The notes under the pieces were generated by a model that was given only the letters and a program-made list of their open reading frames with translations, did no database searches and was not told the origin of the DNA. Both the position numbers and the translations under genes were made by a program. Below are positions 8,891 to 22,396 of a DNA stretch of 34,212 bases, one piece after another (the first letter of the stretch is position 1; each line of letters begins with the position of its first letter). Source of the DNA: Cytophagaceae bacterium (GTDB lineage: Bacteria; Bacteroidota; Bacteroidia; Cytophagales; Spirosomataceae); the NCBI GenBank assembly GCA_947450865.1, contig CANFWR010000013.1, forward strand, positions 1-34,212. The letters run 5' to 3'.

Positions 8891-10021
8891 TTACAAACGG
8901 TCTTTGAAGGACTCGTATCCAAACGTTTTCAATAAGTGGAATTGCTCCTCCTTATCTAATTTACCAATACTAGGTAAGTTAACTCCATTAAAGGTAGTTG
9001 TTTTCACCATCGTATAGTGAATCATATCTTCAAGAATGATTTCATCCCCTATTTGCAATTCTTTTTCGAACGAATAATCGCCATAGAAATCACCTGCAAG
9101 GCAAGTCATACCGCCAAAACGATACGAAGGCTTCCCTGTTTCAGGTTCTGAATTCGCTCCTCTTATTCGAGGTTTATAAGGCATCTCCAAAGTATCCGGC
9201 ATATGGGCCGCGAAAGAAACATCTAAAATGGCAACCGTTATTCCAGCAGATTCGACAATATCCAACACCGTTGATTTTAAAAAACCTGTCTGCCAGCCTA
9301 CAGCTGAACCCGGTTCTAGGATAATCTGAAGGTTTGGGTATTTTTGGCGAAATCCTTTTAATAATCCAATTAAATGCGCCGCGTCATAATCAGCTCGGGT
9401 AATTAAATGGCCACCGCCTAAATTCAACCATTTTAAACTAGGCAACAAATCGCCAAATTTTTCCTCGATTACCTTTAATGTGCGTTCCAACACAAAGGAA
9501 TCATTTTCACACAAGGTATGAGAATGTAATCCTTCAATACCTGCCGGCAAATCACCTAAATCAGAGCGTCGAATACCTAAGCGTGAACCAGCCACACAGG
9601 GATTATACATATCTGTCTCCACTTCTGCATATTCAGGATTAATACGTAATCCACAAGAAATACCTGCAGCGTGAGCCCGATCTTTATATTGATGATATTG
9701 ATTTAGGGAATTAAACGTGATATGACCCGCATATGAAGCAATCTCTTCCCATTCCGACTCTAAATAGGCAGGAGAATAAACATGAGGCCTCACACCCATT
9801 TCCTCAAAAGCTAAACGCGCTTCGTGTAAGGAACTAGCGGTGGCTCCAGCTAAATACTGCTTAACTAATGGGAATTCGTGGTAAAATGAAAATCCTTTTA
9901 ACGCACAAATAATCTCAATGCCTGCTTCTTTTTGAACCCGCTTTAACAGTTCAAGATTAGCAATAAGTAAATTTTCCTCCAATACATAACAAGGAGATGG
10001 AATCGAAGGATAGTACGACAT
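8891..10021 (-). CDS. nspC: Carboxynorspermidine / carboxyspermidine decarboxylase
   Basis: A 376-residue fold-type III PLP decarboxylase related to alanine racemase and diaminopimelate decarboxylase. It removes the carboxyl group from carboxyspermidine or carboxynorspermidine to give the polyamine. The PLP lysine is K42 in CALKGFSF. Other family stretches are the glycine-rich LNLGGGHLITRADYD, EPGSAVGWQTG and the catalytic CLAGDFYGDY near the C-terminus. It starts one base after the stop of the dehydrogenase that makes its substrate, which strongly supports the role. The main product in this organism is more likely spermidine than norspermidine, but the sequence does not settle this. Its stop lies three bases from the convergent tRNA-Ala, leaving no room for a terminator between them. 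Confidence 0.92.
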   Translation of the reverse strand: MSYYPSIPSPCYVLEENLLIANLELLKRVQKEAGIEIICALKGFSFYHEFPLVKQYLAGATASSLHEARLAFEEMGVRPHVYSPAYLESEWEEIASYAGHITFNSLNQYHQYKDRAHAAGISCGLRINPEYAEVETDMYNPCVAGSRLGIRRSDLGDLPAGIEGLHSHTLCENDSFVLERTLKVIEEKFGDLLPSLKWLNLGGGHLITRADYDAAHLIGLLKGFRQKYPNLQIILEPGSAVGWQTGFLKSTVLDIVESAGITVAILDVSFAAHMPDTLEMPYKPRIRGANSEPETGKPSYRFGGMTCLAGDFYGDYSFEKELQIGDEIILEDMIHYTMVKTTTFNGVNLPSIGKLDKEEQFHLLKTFGYESFKDRL

Positions 10022-10022
10022 C

Positions 10023-11237
10023 TTAATATTCGTGAGGTAAAGTGATATTGTGTTGTTCTTCCCAAGGTAAACCGTGAATATTCAACAACTCCATAAATGG
10101 ATCTGGATTAAATTCTTCCACGTTAAATACGCCTGGAGCAAACCAAGAACCATCAATCATTAAGGAAGCACCAATCATAGCTGGAACACCTGTGGTATAA
10201 CTAACCCCTTGTGCCTGCACTTCTTGGTAACAATCTGCATGGTGGCAATTATTCCAAACATAATAAGTAGCATCCTTGCCGTCTTTAATTCCTTTGATTT
10301 GGCAACCAATCGAAGTTTGGCCTGAATAATTCTCCCCTAAGGTTCCAGGCTCTGGTAAAACAGCCTTTAAAAACTCTAGTGGAACGATATCCAATCCATT
10401 GAACTTAATCGGTGCAATCGAAGTCATACCTACGTTTTGAAGTACTTCTAAGTGCGTTAAATAAGCTTGTCCGAACGTCATCCAGAAACGCGCACGCTTA
10501 AGGGTAGGAAAGTTCTTTGTTAGAGACTCTAATTCTTCATGGTAAAGTACATACGATTCTTTAGGACCAATGTTCGGGTAATCAATAGGCTTATGAATCG
10601 ACATCGGTTCGATCTCTATCCATTCGCCATTCTCCCAATATTTACCTTTTTGCGTAATCTCGCGGATATTAATCTCTGGATTAAAGTTGGTAGCAAACGC
10701 TTTTCCGTGATCTCCTGCGTTACAATCGATGATATCTAAGTAGTGCATCTCATCGAAATAATGCTTGTTCGCATAAGCGGTATAAACGCCTGTCACACCT
10801 GGGTCAAAACCACAGCCTAATAAGGCCATTAATCCGGCTTTCTTAAACTTATCTTGGTAAGCCCACTGCCATGAATATTCAAACTTCGCTACGTCTTTAG
10901 GCTCGTAATTCGCCGTATCTAAATAATGAACACCCGCTTCAAGGCAAGCATCCATAATCGTTAAATCTTGATAAGGCAAGGCCACATTGATAACTAAGAA
11001 TGGCTTTTCTTCTTTGAACAAAGCCACTAATTCAGGTACATTATCTGCATCTACCTGACGTGTTTTCACGGCAGTAGGTAAACCGATCTCAGCACATTCA
11101 GCGGCAATGGCATCACATTTAGATAAAGTACGAGAAGCTAGAACGATCTCAGAAAAGGAAGCAGGATTCATCGCGCATTTCTTTACGACTACATTTCCCA
11201 CCCCACCAGCACCAATAATTACGATTTTTTTAGACAT
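10023..11237 (-). CDS. Carboxynorspermidine / carboxyspermidine dehydrogenase (saccharopine dehydrogenase-like)
   Basis: A 404-residue NAD(P)H-dependent enzyme that joins aspartate semialdehyde to putrescine or diaminopropane, giving the substrate for the decarboxylase just downstream. The N-terminal Rossmann fingerprint is KKIVIIGAGGVGNVVVKK, and LLGCGFDPGVTGVYTAYA is typical of the saccharopine dehydrogenase-like carboxynorspermidine synthases. I chose the ATG at 11237 (MSKKIVII); an in-frame ATG 36 bases upstream would add MMFYFCISFQNA, which precedes the fold and overlaps the promoter candidate. Lysine metabolism is an alternative for the family, but pairing with nspC argues against it. 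Confidence 0.9.
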   Translation of the reverse strand: MSKKIVIIGAGGVGNVVVKKCAMNPASFSEIVLASRTLSKCDAIAAECAEIGLPTAVKTRQVDADNVPELVALFKEEKPFLVINVALPYQDLTIMDACLEAGVHYLDTANYEPKDVAKFEYSWQWAYQDKFKKAGLMALLGCGFDPGVTGVYTAYANKHYFDEMHYLDIIDCNAGDHGKAFATNFNPEINIREITQKGKYWENGEWIEIEPMSIHKPIDYPNIGPKESYVLYHEELESLTKNFPTLKRARFWMTFGQAYLTHLEVLQNVGMTSIAPIKFNGLDIVPLEFLKAVLPEPGTLGENYSGQTSIGCQIKGIKDGKDATYYVWNNCHHADCYQEVQAQGVSYTTGVPAMIGASLMIDGSWFAPGVFNVEEFNPDPFMELLNIHGLPWEEQHNITLPHEY

Positions 11238-11256
11238 AGCATTTTGAAAAGAAATG

Positions 11257-11264
11257 CAAAAATA
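11257..11264 (-). promoter_or_regulatory. Candidate -7 promoter box for the polyamine genes
   Basis: Reading the minus strand, TATTTTTG is an exact TAnnTTTG match 19 bases upstream of the dehydrogenase ATG at 11237. It lies in the 51-base gap after the NlpC/P60 gene and would give a leader of about a dozen bases. It agrees with the downstream start choice for the dehydrogenase. No convincing -33 box is seen. Confidence 0.4.
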
Positions 11265-11288
11265 GAACATCAATGGCTAAAAACCATA

Positions 11289-11769
11289 TTAATTTTTATA
11301 CGGACGTATAATTTTGACAATTCGATCTAGCCAAAACTTTTGGTACAACAAATCCTCCCGAACACCATACGTAGTGCTAGCGTGAATGAAGCTAATGGCT
11401 GGACGATCTTTGGTCACTAAACCTACGTGATTAATGAGCCCTACCTTTCCCGTAGCAAAAAACACCCAATCCCCTAGTTGAACATCTTTCAACCTTATAT
11501 CTTCTCCAAATTTTGCTTGGTCCGATGATACACGGGGAATCGAAAAATCATTAGACGAGTAGGCCGTAAAAAGTAGGCCGGAACAATCCATTCCTCTTTT
11601 ATCCATTCCTCCCGTTTTGTAAGGAACTCCTTTGTATTTCTTGGCCTCCTTGATAATAGCCTTCAGTTCTGAGGAACTATAATAAGACGAACCCGTGCGG
11701 TGAAAAATCCGTTTGACAAAAGAACACGAGTCTAACAAAACCACCAACAAAGCAAAAAATAGTAAACGC

Positions 11770-11777
<8 letters not shown>
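11289..11777 (-). CDS. NlpC/P60 family (C40) cell-wall peptidase, lipoprotein
   Basis: A 162-residue probable gamma-D-glutamyl peptide hydrolase acting on peptidoglycan stems. A lipoprotein signal (MCKRLLFFALLVVLLDSC) places the lipidated cysteine at C18. The catalytic triad of the NlpC/P60 fold is visible as C65 in GMDCSGLL, H117 in NHVGLV and H132 in IHAST. The GVPYKTGG segment before the cysteine and LGDWVFF are also family hallmarks. The length matches single-domain C40 lipoproteins such as Spr/MepS. The start overlaps the end of the upstream helicase gene by 8 bases, so translation is probably coupled, though the functions look unrelated. Confidence 0.93.
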
Positions 11778-16843
<5,066 letters not shown>

Positions 16844-16845
16844 TT

Positions 16846-18642
16846 ATGGATAGAAATTCCATCACGGGTATTGTATTGATTATGGGTATGCTGTTAGGCT
16901 ACCAATATTTCTTTGCCCCTAAAGAGATTCCTGCAGTAAAAGCAAAAGCGGTCACTCAAAAAGCCATAACTGTAGCGACTAAAGATTCAGCTAAAGTAGT
17001 AGCTATCGATTCTGCGGCTAAAAAGGAACAAATTTTTACCTTAGAGAACAAGGATATCATCGTTAAGGTATCTTCCAAAGGCGCTAAGCTAGTTTCAGTT
17101 CAATTAAAGAACTACAAAAGCTATGCAAATTTTAATGTAGGAAAATCAGACGGATTATATTTGTATAATGCCAATTCAGACGAATTTAGCATTGAATTAC
17201 CTACGTCAGCTGGTAAAATAAAGGTTTCTAATCTCGATTTTACTGGAGTACAATCAGGTAACAAAGTAAGCTTTACTGGAGCATTAGCGAATGGTCAAGC
17301 CATTTCCTCTAGCTATGTTATACCTGAGACTGGTTTTCTTGTAGACTACCAATTAGATGCAAAATCAGTGGCATTAACGGGCGGTGATTATTTCATTCAT
17401 TGGAAAGAGCAAGTTCATCAAACAGAAAAAGACATTACAGAAGAACGCAAAGCAACGATTAACTATTTGCTATCTGAAGACGATGAATTTGATAACCTAT
17501 CTGAGAATCCTAGTTCAATAACGAATGAGAACATAGACAAAAGCACGAAATGGATAAGCTTCAAGAAGAAGTATTTCCTTTCAGGCTTAATTCCTCAAGG
17601 TTTTGCTTTCAAGTCTGCAGCTTTAACTGCAACCCCTAATTTGACAGATTCTGTCAATATCAAAACGTTAGATGCGCAGATCATAGCTTCAGCCCAAGAT
17701 TTAGCAGCTGGAAAATCAAACTTCAGTTTCTACTTTGGACCTAATGACTATTCAATTGTTAATAAGGTTGAAGCGCCTAATTTTGGCAAGAACGTCAAAC
17801 TGAGTTATGATTTCTTATTGCCGATTACGAAATACATTTTCGTTCCATTATTCGGATTCCTAGAAAGTTTGTTTTCGAATTACGGTTTGTTAATCGTTAT
17901 TTTAGTCTTAATCATTAAGACTGCATTATTGCCATTAACGTATAAATCATACGTCTCTATGGCTAAGACGCGTATTTTGGCACCTGAAATTGCAGCTATA
18001 AAAGAAAAGATTGGTGATGATGCAGCGCGCGTTCAACAAGAAACAATGAAGTTATACGGTGAGGTGGGTGTCAATCCATTGAGTGGCTGTATACCGGTAT
18101 TAGCAACGATGCCTGTCTTAATGGCAGTTTTTATGTTATTCCCGAACTTGATCAACTTACGCCAAGAGTCCTTCTTATGGGCAAATGACTTATCAACGTA
18201 TGATTCATTTATCAACTTACCATTTAGAATACCGTTCTATGGCGCTCATGTGAGTTTATTCTGTTTATTAATGACCGTATCTCAATTAGCCTACGGATAT
18301 TATAATAACCAGATCACGCCAGACCAACCAGGTCAACCGATCAATATGAAAATGATGGCTTATGTAACGCCGGTTATTTTTATGTTCGTGATGAACTCCT
18401 TCCCTGCCGGTTTAAGTTTCTATTATTTCGTATCGAACTTAGTGACCATTGGTCAGCAATTAGCGATTCGTAAATTTGTAAATGAAGATAAGATCAAAGC
18501 CTTATTAGACGAGAATCGCAAGAAAATTGCCGCTGGTGGTGGTCCTAAGAAATCCAAGTTCTCTCAATACCTTCAAACACAATTGAAGACGATGGAAGAA
18601 CAACAAAAAACAGCTGCAAAAGCTCCTAAGAAGAAAAAATAA
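16846..18642 (+). CDS. yidC: Membrane protein insertase YidC
   Basis: A 598-residue inner-membrane insertase that works with SecYEG or alone to insert membrane proteins. TM1 is at about residues 7-23 (TGIVLIMGMLLGYQYFF). A large periplasmic beta-sandwich domain of some 300 residues follows, then the conserved five-helix Oxa1 core from about residue 325, with SNYGLLIVILVLIIKTALLPL and NPLSGCIPVLATMPVLMAVF. The C-terminal tail is strongly basic and ends in KAPKKKK, suited to ribosome contact. The size matches Bacteroidota YidC of about 600 residues. It begins 2 bases after pyrG and ends 1 base before hemL. Confidence 0.97.
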   Translation: MDRNSITGIVLIMGMLLGYQYFFAPKEIPAVKAKAVTQKAITVATKDSAKVVAIDSAAKKEQIFTLENKDIIVKVSSKGAKLVSVQLKNYKSYANFNVGKSDGLYLYNANSDEFSIELPTSAGKIKVSNLDFTGVQSGNKVSFTGALANGQAISSSYVIPETGFLVDYQLDAKSVALTGGDYFIHWKEQVHQTEKDITEERKATINYLLSEDDEFDNLSENPSSITNENIDKSTKWISFKKKYFLSGLIPQGFAFKSAALTATPNLTDSVNIKTLDAQIIASAQDLAAGKSNFSFYFGPNDYSIVNKVEAPNFGKNVKLSYDFLLPITKYIFVPLFGFLESLFSNYGLLIVILVLIIKTALLPLTYKSYVSMAKTRILAPEIAAIKEKIGDDAARVQQETMKLYGEVGVNPLSGCIPVLATMPVLMAVFMLFPNLINLRQESFLWANDLSTYDSFINLPFRIPFYGAHVSLFCLLMTVSQLAYGYYNNQITPDQPGQPINMKMMAYVTPVIFMFVMNSFPAGLSFYYFVSNLVTIGQQLAIRKFVNEDKIKALLDENRKKIAAGGGPKKSKFSQYLQTQLKTMEEQQKTAAKAPKKKK

Positions 18643-18643
18643 G

Positions 18644-19927
18644 ATGAATACCTTAAGCACATCCTATTTTGAGAGAGCAAAAGAATTAATTCCAGGTGGG
18701 GTTAACTCCCCTGTTCGTGCCTTCAAATCTGTCGGTGGAAACCCTGTGTTTATCAAATCGGCTAAAGGTGCTTATTTACACGATGTAGATGGTAATTCGT
18801 ATATAGATTTAATTGGATCATGGGGTCCTATGCTTTTTGGCCAAGCGCATCCAGTCATTGAAGAGGCAGTACGTGGTGCGTTAAGTAATGGGTTTTCCTT
18901 TGGAGCACCTACTTATAACGAGGTATTAATAGCGGAGAAAATCATTTCGATGATTCCTTCCGTAGAAAAGGTTCGTTTAGTGAATTCTGGAACGGAAGCT
19001 ACCATGGCTGCCATCCGATTAGCTAGAGCCTATACTAAACGTGATAAGATCATTAAAATGGAAGGCTGTTACCACGGTCATGGGGATTCATTCCTGATTG
19101 CGGCTGGTTCTGGTGTTGCTACCTTAGGCACCCCAGATAGTCCTGGAGTAACGGTTTCCACGGCAAGAGATACACTAACTGCCGTTTACAATGATTTAGA
19201 AAACTTAGAGACTCTTTTCAAAGCAAATCCTACAGAAGTAGCGGCAATCATCATAGAGCCCGTTGTAGGAAATATGGGATTGGTTATTCCCAAAGAAGGT
19301 TACTTAGAGGGAGTTCATAAACTATGCAAGCAATACGGTGCCTTACTTATATTCGATGAAGTAATGACGGGATTCCGTCTATCAGCTGCTGGATACCAAG
19401 GATTAGCCGGAATCCAACCCGACTTAACAACCTTAGGAAAAATTATTGGAGGGGGACTTCCAGTAGGTGCTTATGGAGGAAAGGCGGAAATAATGGATAT
19501 GATCGCACCATCCGGTCCTGTTTACCAAGCTGGAACACTATCCGGAAATCCATTAGCAACTACGGCAGGTTTAGCGATGCTAAATCTGATTACTGATAAT
19601 CCGGGTGTATATGCAGCACTTGAACAACGTGGATCAGCCTTAAAAGAGGCGCTAAGTTCTGATTTGAATACATTGGGTCTAAATTATACCATTAACCAAA
19701 TAGGTTCCATGTTTACCTTGTTCTTCACAGACAAAGCCGTAAACAATTTTAGTGATGCTAAAACATCTGATACAGCCTTATTTGGTAAATATTTCAAAGG
19801 CATGTTGGATAAAGGTATTTATTTACCGCCATCCCAATATGAATCTTGGTTCTTATCAGCTGCCCTAGGGGATTCAGAATACGATCAAATCATTTCAGCC
19901 AGCAAAGCAACGCTTCGTTCCTTATAA
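18644..19927 (+). CDS. hemL: Glutamate-1-semialdehyde 2,1-aminomutase
   Basis: A 427-residue PLP enzyme that converts glutamate-1-semialdehyde to 5-aminolevulinate in the C5 route to heme. The PLP lysine is K266 in TLGKIIGGGLPVGAYGG, one residue from its place in the E. coli enzyme. The start motif ELIPGGVNSPVRAFKSVGG, GCYHGHGDSFL and FDEVMTGFR are the family signatures. It lies 1 base after yidC and 1 base before a glycosyltransferase. Other hem genes are not in the window. Confidence 0.98.
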   Translation: MNTLSTSYFERAKELIPGGVNSPVRAFKSVGGNPVFIKSAKGAYLHDVDGNSYIDLIGSWGPMLFGQAHPVIEEAVRGALSNGFSFGAPTYNEVLIAEKIISMIPSVEKVRLVNSGTEATMAAIRLARAYTKRDKIIKMEGCYHGHGDSFLIAAGSGVATLGTPDSPGVTVSTARDTLTAVYNDLENLETLFKANPTEVAAIIIEPVVGNMGLVIPKEGYLEGVHKLCKQYGALLIFDEVMTGFRLSAAGYQGLAGIQPDLTTLGKIIGGGLPVGAYGGKAEIMDMIAPSGPVYQAGTLSGNPLATTAGLAMLNLITDNPGVYAALEQRGSALKEALSSDLNTLGLNYTINQIGSMFTLFFTDKAVNNFSDAKTSDTALFGKYFKGMLDKGIYLPPSQYESWFLSAALGDSEYDQIISASKATLRSL

Positions 19928-19928
19928 G

Positions 19929-20912
19929 ATGAAAACGCCGGCCTACAGCCTGATTATTCCTGTTTATAACCGTCCACAAGAGTTAGACGAATTGTTAGCT
20001 TGTATTCAAACACAGGAATTCAAAGATTTTGAGGTTATCGTGATTGAAGATGGATCAACAGAAGATGCTTCGGCCATCATTGATAAATACAATGACGCTT
20101 TCTCCTTAGCCTATTATGTCAAAGAAAATGGAGGTCAAGGTTTCGCACGAAATTATGCTTTTGAGCGTGCCAAAGGAGATTACTTCATCATTCTCGATTC
20201 AGACGCACTTTTAGAACCTAGCTATTTAACGGAAGTGGATAAGGCAGTTAAAGAGCAAGGATTAGATCTATTTGGTGGACCAGATCAAGATCATCCCAGC
20301 TTCACTCCTATCCAAAAAGCCATCAGCTATTCCATGACATCTTTTTTTACCACAGGGGGTATTCGAGGAAAAGAAAAAAACATCGGTGGGCAATTCCATC
20401 CCCGAAGTTTCAATATGGGAATCTCCAGGAAAGTATACGAAGCTACAGGAGGTTTTAAAATCACCCGAATGGGAGAAGACATTGAATTCAGTATTCGATG
20501 TATCTCTTTAGGATTCAAGTCCGGCTTAATACCCAAGGCCTTCATCTACCACAAACGCAGAACGGACTTTAGACAATTCTATAAACAATTGCATTTCTTC
20601 GGAAGAGCGCGTATCAACATTAGCCGTTTCTTTCCCAAAGAACTAAAAGCGGTACATTTCTTCCCCTTCTTATTCTTTAGTTATTACGTACTAACCGGAA
20701 TTGCGCTGTTAGCAATGCCCATTTATGGACTGATCTTATTAACAGGGATAATTGGGTATAGCCTTTTGATCTTTATCGCCGCTTTAGTTAGTACGAAAAG
20801 CATCAAAATTGCTACGCTGTCCATCTTTGCCGCGAACATTCAACTATTCGCCTATGGCAAGGGATTCGCGGAGGAAGGGTTGAAGAAATTGTTTAATAGT
20901 ACAGCTGCTTAG
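19929..20912 (+). CDS. Family 2 glycosyltransferase with C-terminal membrane segments
   Basis: A 327-residue GT-A fold transferase. The N-terminus YSLIIPVYNRPQELDELL is the GT2 nucleotide-sugar site, IEDGSTED follows, and the metal-binding DxD is D90-S91-D92 in ILDSDALLE. GEDIEFSIR resembles the catalytic ED motif. From about residue 240 there are two hydrophobic segments (FPFLFFSYYVLTGIALLAMP and GLILLTGIIGYSLLIFIA), so it is probably anchored in the inner membrane. Donor and acceptor are unknown; a cell-surface glycan or glycolipid is a reasonable inference. It is the last gene of the pyrG unit, and its 3' end overlaps the convergent hldD gene by 20 bases. Confidence 0.9.
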   Translation: MKTPAYSLIIPVYNRPQELDELLACIQTQEFKDFEVIVIEDGSTEDASAIIDKYNDAFSLAYYVKENGGQGFARNYAFERAKGDYFIILDSDALLEPSYLTEVDKAVKEQGLDLFGGPDQDHPSFTPIQKAISYSMTSFFTTGGIRGKEKNIGGQFHPRSFNMGISRKVYEATGGFKITRMGEDIEFSIRCISLGFKSGLIPKAFIYHKRRTDFRQFYKQLHFFGRARINISRFFPKELKAVHFFPFLFFSYYVLTGIALLAMPIYGLILLTGIIGYSLLIFIAALVSTKSIKIATLSIFAANIQLFAYGKGFAEEGLKKLFNSTAA

Positions 20913-21858
20913 CTAAGTAGTTTTTTACGTAATCTTTCACACCTGCTTCTAGACTCGTAAATTCCTTCATATAGCCTATTGAGCGCAACTTAGCCATATT
21001 TGCTTCTGTAAAATATTGGTATTTATCCCGAATATCAGCTGGCGTATCACTGTATTCAATGAAAGGTACTAATCCCAAAGCTGCAAAAGTCGCTTTACCT
21101 AAATCATTAAATGACCTAGCTTTCCCTGTTCCTAAATTATAGATTCCTGAATTTTTGCGATGTTCCATTAAGAAAACACAAACATCGATTAAGTCTTTCA
21201 CATAGATAAAATCACGCATCTGCTCCCCATCTTTAAAATCATCCCGATGGGATTTAAATAATTTAAGAGATCCATTCGCTTGAATTTGACGATACGCGTG
21301 CCAAATAACCGACGCCATACGTCCTTTATGAAATTCATTAGGTCCGTACACGTTAAAAAACTTCAAGCCAGCAAAGAAAAAAGGCTTCTTCTCTTGTTGC
21401 AAAGCCCAAATGTCAAAGTCATTCTTTGAATCACCGTATGGATTTAAGGGTTTCAACGATGGAATCAATGACTCATTATCGTCATATCCTAATTCACCTA
21501 AACCATAGGTAGCAGCAGAACTCGCATAAACTAAAGGGATTTGATAGGCAACACAAGCCTGCCAAACCTTCTTAGAATAATCTAAATTTAACTCATCAAA
21601 AATAGTTGTATCAAATTCAGTCGTATCTGTTCGTGCCCCAATATGGAAAAAGAACTCAACTTCTCGATTATTTTTCTCTAACCATCCAAATAAATCCTTG
21701 CGATCTATGCGTTCCATAATGGCCTTTCCTTCTAAATTTCTGTTCTTTTCAGAATTTGAAAAATCATCCACCGCAATAATGTAGCGAAACTTTAAATCAT
21801 TTAACTTTTGAATTAAACAACTTCCAATAAAGCCTGCGGCGCCAGTAACTATGATCAT
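20893..21858 (-). CDS. hldD: ADP-L-glycero-D-manno-heptose-6-epimerase
   Basis: A 321-residue short-chain dehydrogenase/reductase that epimerises ADP-D-glycero-D-manno-heptose for the inner core of lipopolysaccharide. The Rossmann motif IIVTGAAGFIGSCL is at the N-terminus, and the catalytic Y141-x3-K145 is in NPYGDSKNDFD. KFFNVYGPNEFHKGRMASV and GEQMRDFIYVKD are characteristic of HldD rather than GalE. It starts at ATG within a divergent promoter region shared with the pterin synthase gene and ends inside the 3' end of the glycosyltransferase. The nearby lpxB also serves LPS synthesis. Confidence 0.93.
   Translation of the reverse strand: MIIVTGAAGFIGSCLIQKLNDLKFRYIIAVDDFSNSEKNRNLEGKAIMERIDRKDLFGWLEKNNREVEFFFHIGARTDTTEFDTTIFDELNLDYSKKVWQACVAYQIPLVYASSAATYGLGELGYDDNESLIPSLKPLNPYGDSKNDFDIWALQQEKKPFFFAGLKFFNVYGPNEFHKGRMASVIWHAYRQIQANGSLKLFKSHRDDFKDGEQMRDFIYVKDLIDVCVFLMEHRKNSGIYNLGTGKARSFNDLGKATFAALGLVPFIEYSDTPADIRDKYQYFTEANMAKLRSIGYMKEFTSLEAGVKDYVKNYLAKQLYY
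20905..20926 (+). terminator. Probable intrinsic terminator of the pyrG-yidC-hemL-GT2 unit
   Basis: CTGCTT (20905-20910) pairs with AAGTAG (20915-20920), including one G-U pair, around the loop AGCT, and six T residues follow (20921-20926). The hairpin begins inside the last codons of the glycosyltransferase and lies entirely within the coding end of the convergent hldD gene. The stem is short, so efficiency is uncertain. Confidence 0.5.
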
Positions 21859-21877
21859 AAGGATAGCATTTATACTA

Positions 21878-21885
21878 CAAATTTA
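21878..21885 (-). promoter_or_regulatory. Candidate -7 promoter box for hldD
   Basis: Minus-strand TAAATTTG is an exact TAnnTTTG match 20 bases upstream of the hldD ATG. It forms one half of a divergent pair with the box at 21908-21915 in the 116-base gap. Confidence 0.5.
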
Positions 21886-21907
21886 CACAGATTCCCGGAA
21901 GGTTTAT

Positions 21908-21915
21908 TAACTTTG
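21908..21915 (+). promoter_or_regulatory. Candidate -7 promoter box for the pterin synthase-lpxB unit
   Basis: TAACTTTG is an exact TAnnTTTG match, with TTTA at 21882-21885 about 22 bases upstream as a possible -33 element, which overlaps the hldD -7 box. It would give a leader of about 50 bases before ATG 21975. Confidence 0.5.
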
Positions 21916-21974
21916 TACAATTATTGGAACTCTGCTATTGTTTTCCCAGGGTCCCTTCACAAAAACTGAAAACA

Positions 21975-22394
21975 ATGGTACACGTCATCCGTAAGGAACA
22001 TTTTAACGCAGCGCATCGCTTATTCAATCCAGCCTGGACAGAAGAAAAAAACTTTGAAGTATTTGGCCCATGTGCCAATAATAATTGGCACGGACATAAT
22101 TTTGAACTAATTGTCACAGTGAAAGGAATGCCAGATCCAGATACTGGATTTGTATATGATCTAAAGCAATTAGGCGATCTCATTAAGGCAGAAATTATTG
22201 ATAAAGTAGATCATAAAAACCTTAATTTAGATGTGGATTTTATGTTTGGTAAACTGGCCAGTTGCGAAATTCTGGTGATGGAGTTTTGGAAAATATTAGC
22301 TCCTAAAATAGCTACTACCTCTACCTCAGCCACATTACATAAAATTCATCTCATCGAAACGAATAAAAATTCGGTCGAATACTTCGGAGAATAA
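21975..22394 (+). CDS. 6-pyruvoyl-tetrahydropterin synthase / QueD family protein, C-X5-HGH type
   Basis: A 139-residue T-fold enzyme acting on 7,8-dihydroneopterin triphosphate. Zinc ligands are H14 in FNAAHRL and H39 and H41 in HGH. The catalytic Cys is C33 in FGPCANNN, the Asp-His pair is D79-H80 in VDHKNLN, and the pterin-binding Glu is E128 in IETNKNSVEYFGE. The spacing Cys-X5-HGH is that of animal 6-pyruvoyl-tetrahydropterin synthase, whereas E. coli QueD has Cys-X3-HGH. Tetrahydropterin synthesis is therefore at least as likely as queuosine synthesis. I chose ATG 21975 (MVHVIRKEHF); an in-frame ATG 51 bases upstream adds residues with no family counterpart. lpxB begins 2 bases after its stop. 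Confidence 0.88.
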   Translation: MVHVIRKEHFNAAHRLFNPAWTEEKNFEVFGPCANNNWHGHNFELIVTVKGMPDPDTGFVYDLKQLGDLIKAEIIDKVDHKNLNLDVDFMFGKLASCEILVMEFWKILAPKIATTSTSATLHKIHLIETNKNSVEYFGE

Positions 22395-22396
22395 GT

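Noticed and set aside
11238-11273. Upstream start for the polyamine dehydrogenase adding 12 residues
   Set aside because: The added residues precede the Rossmann fold and overlap an exact -7 promoter box; MSKKIVIIGAGG is the natural start.
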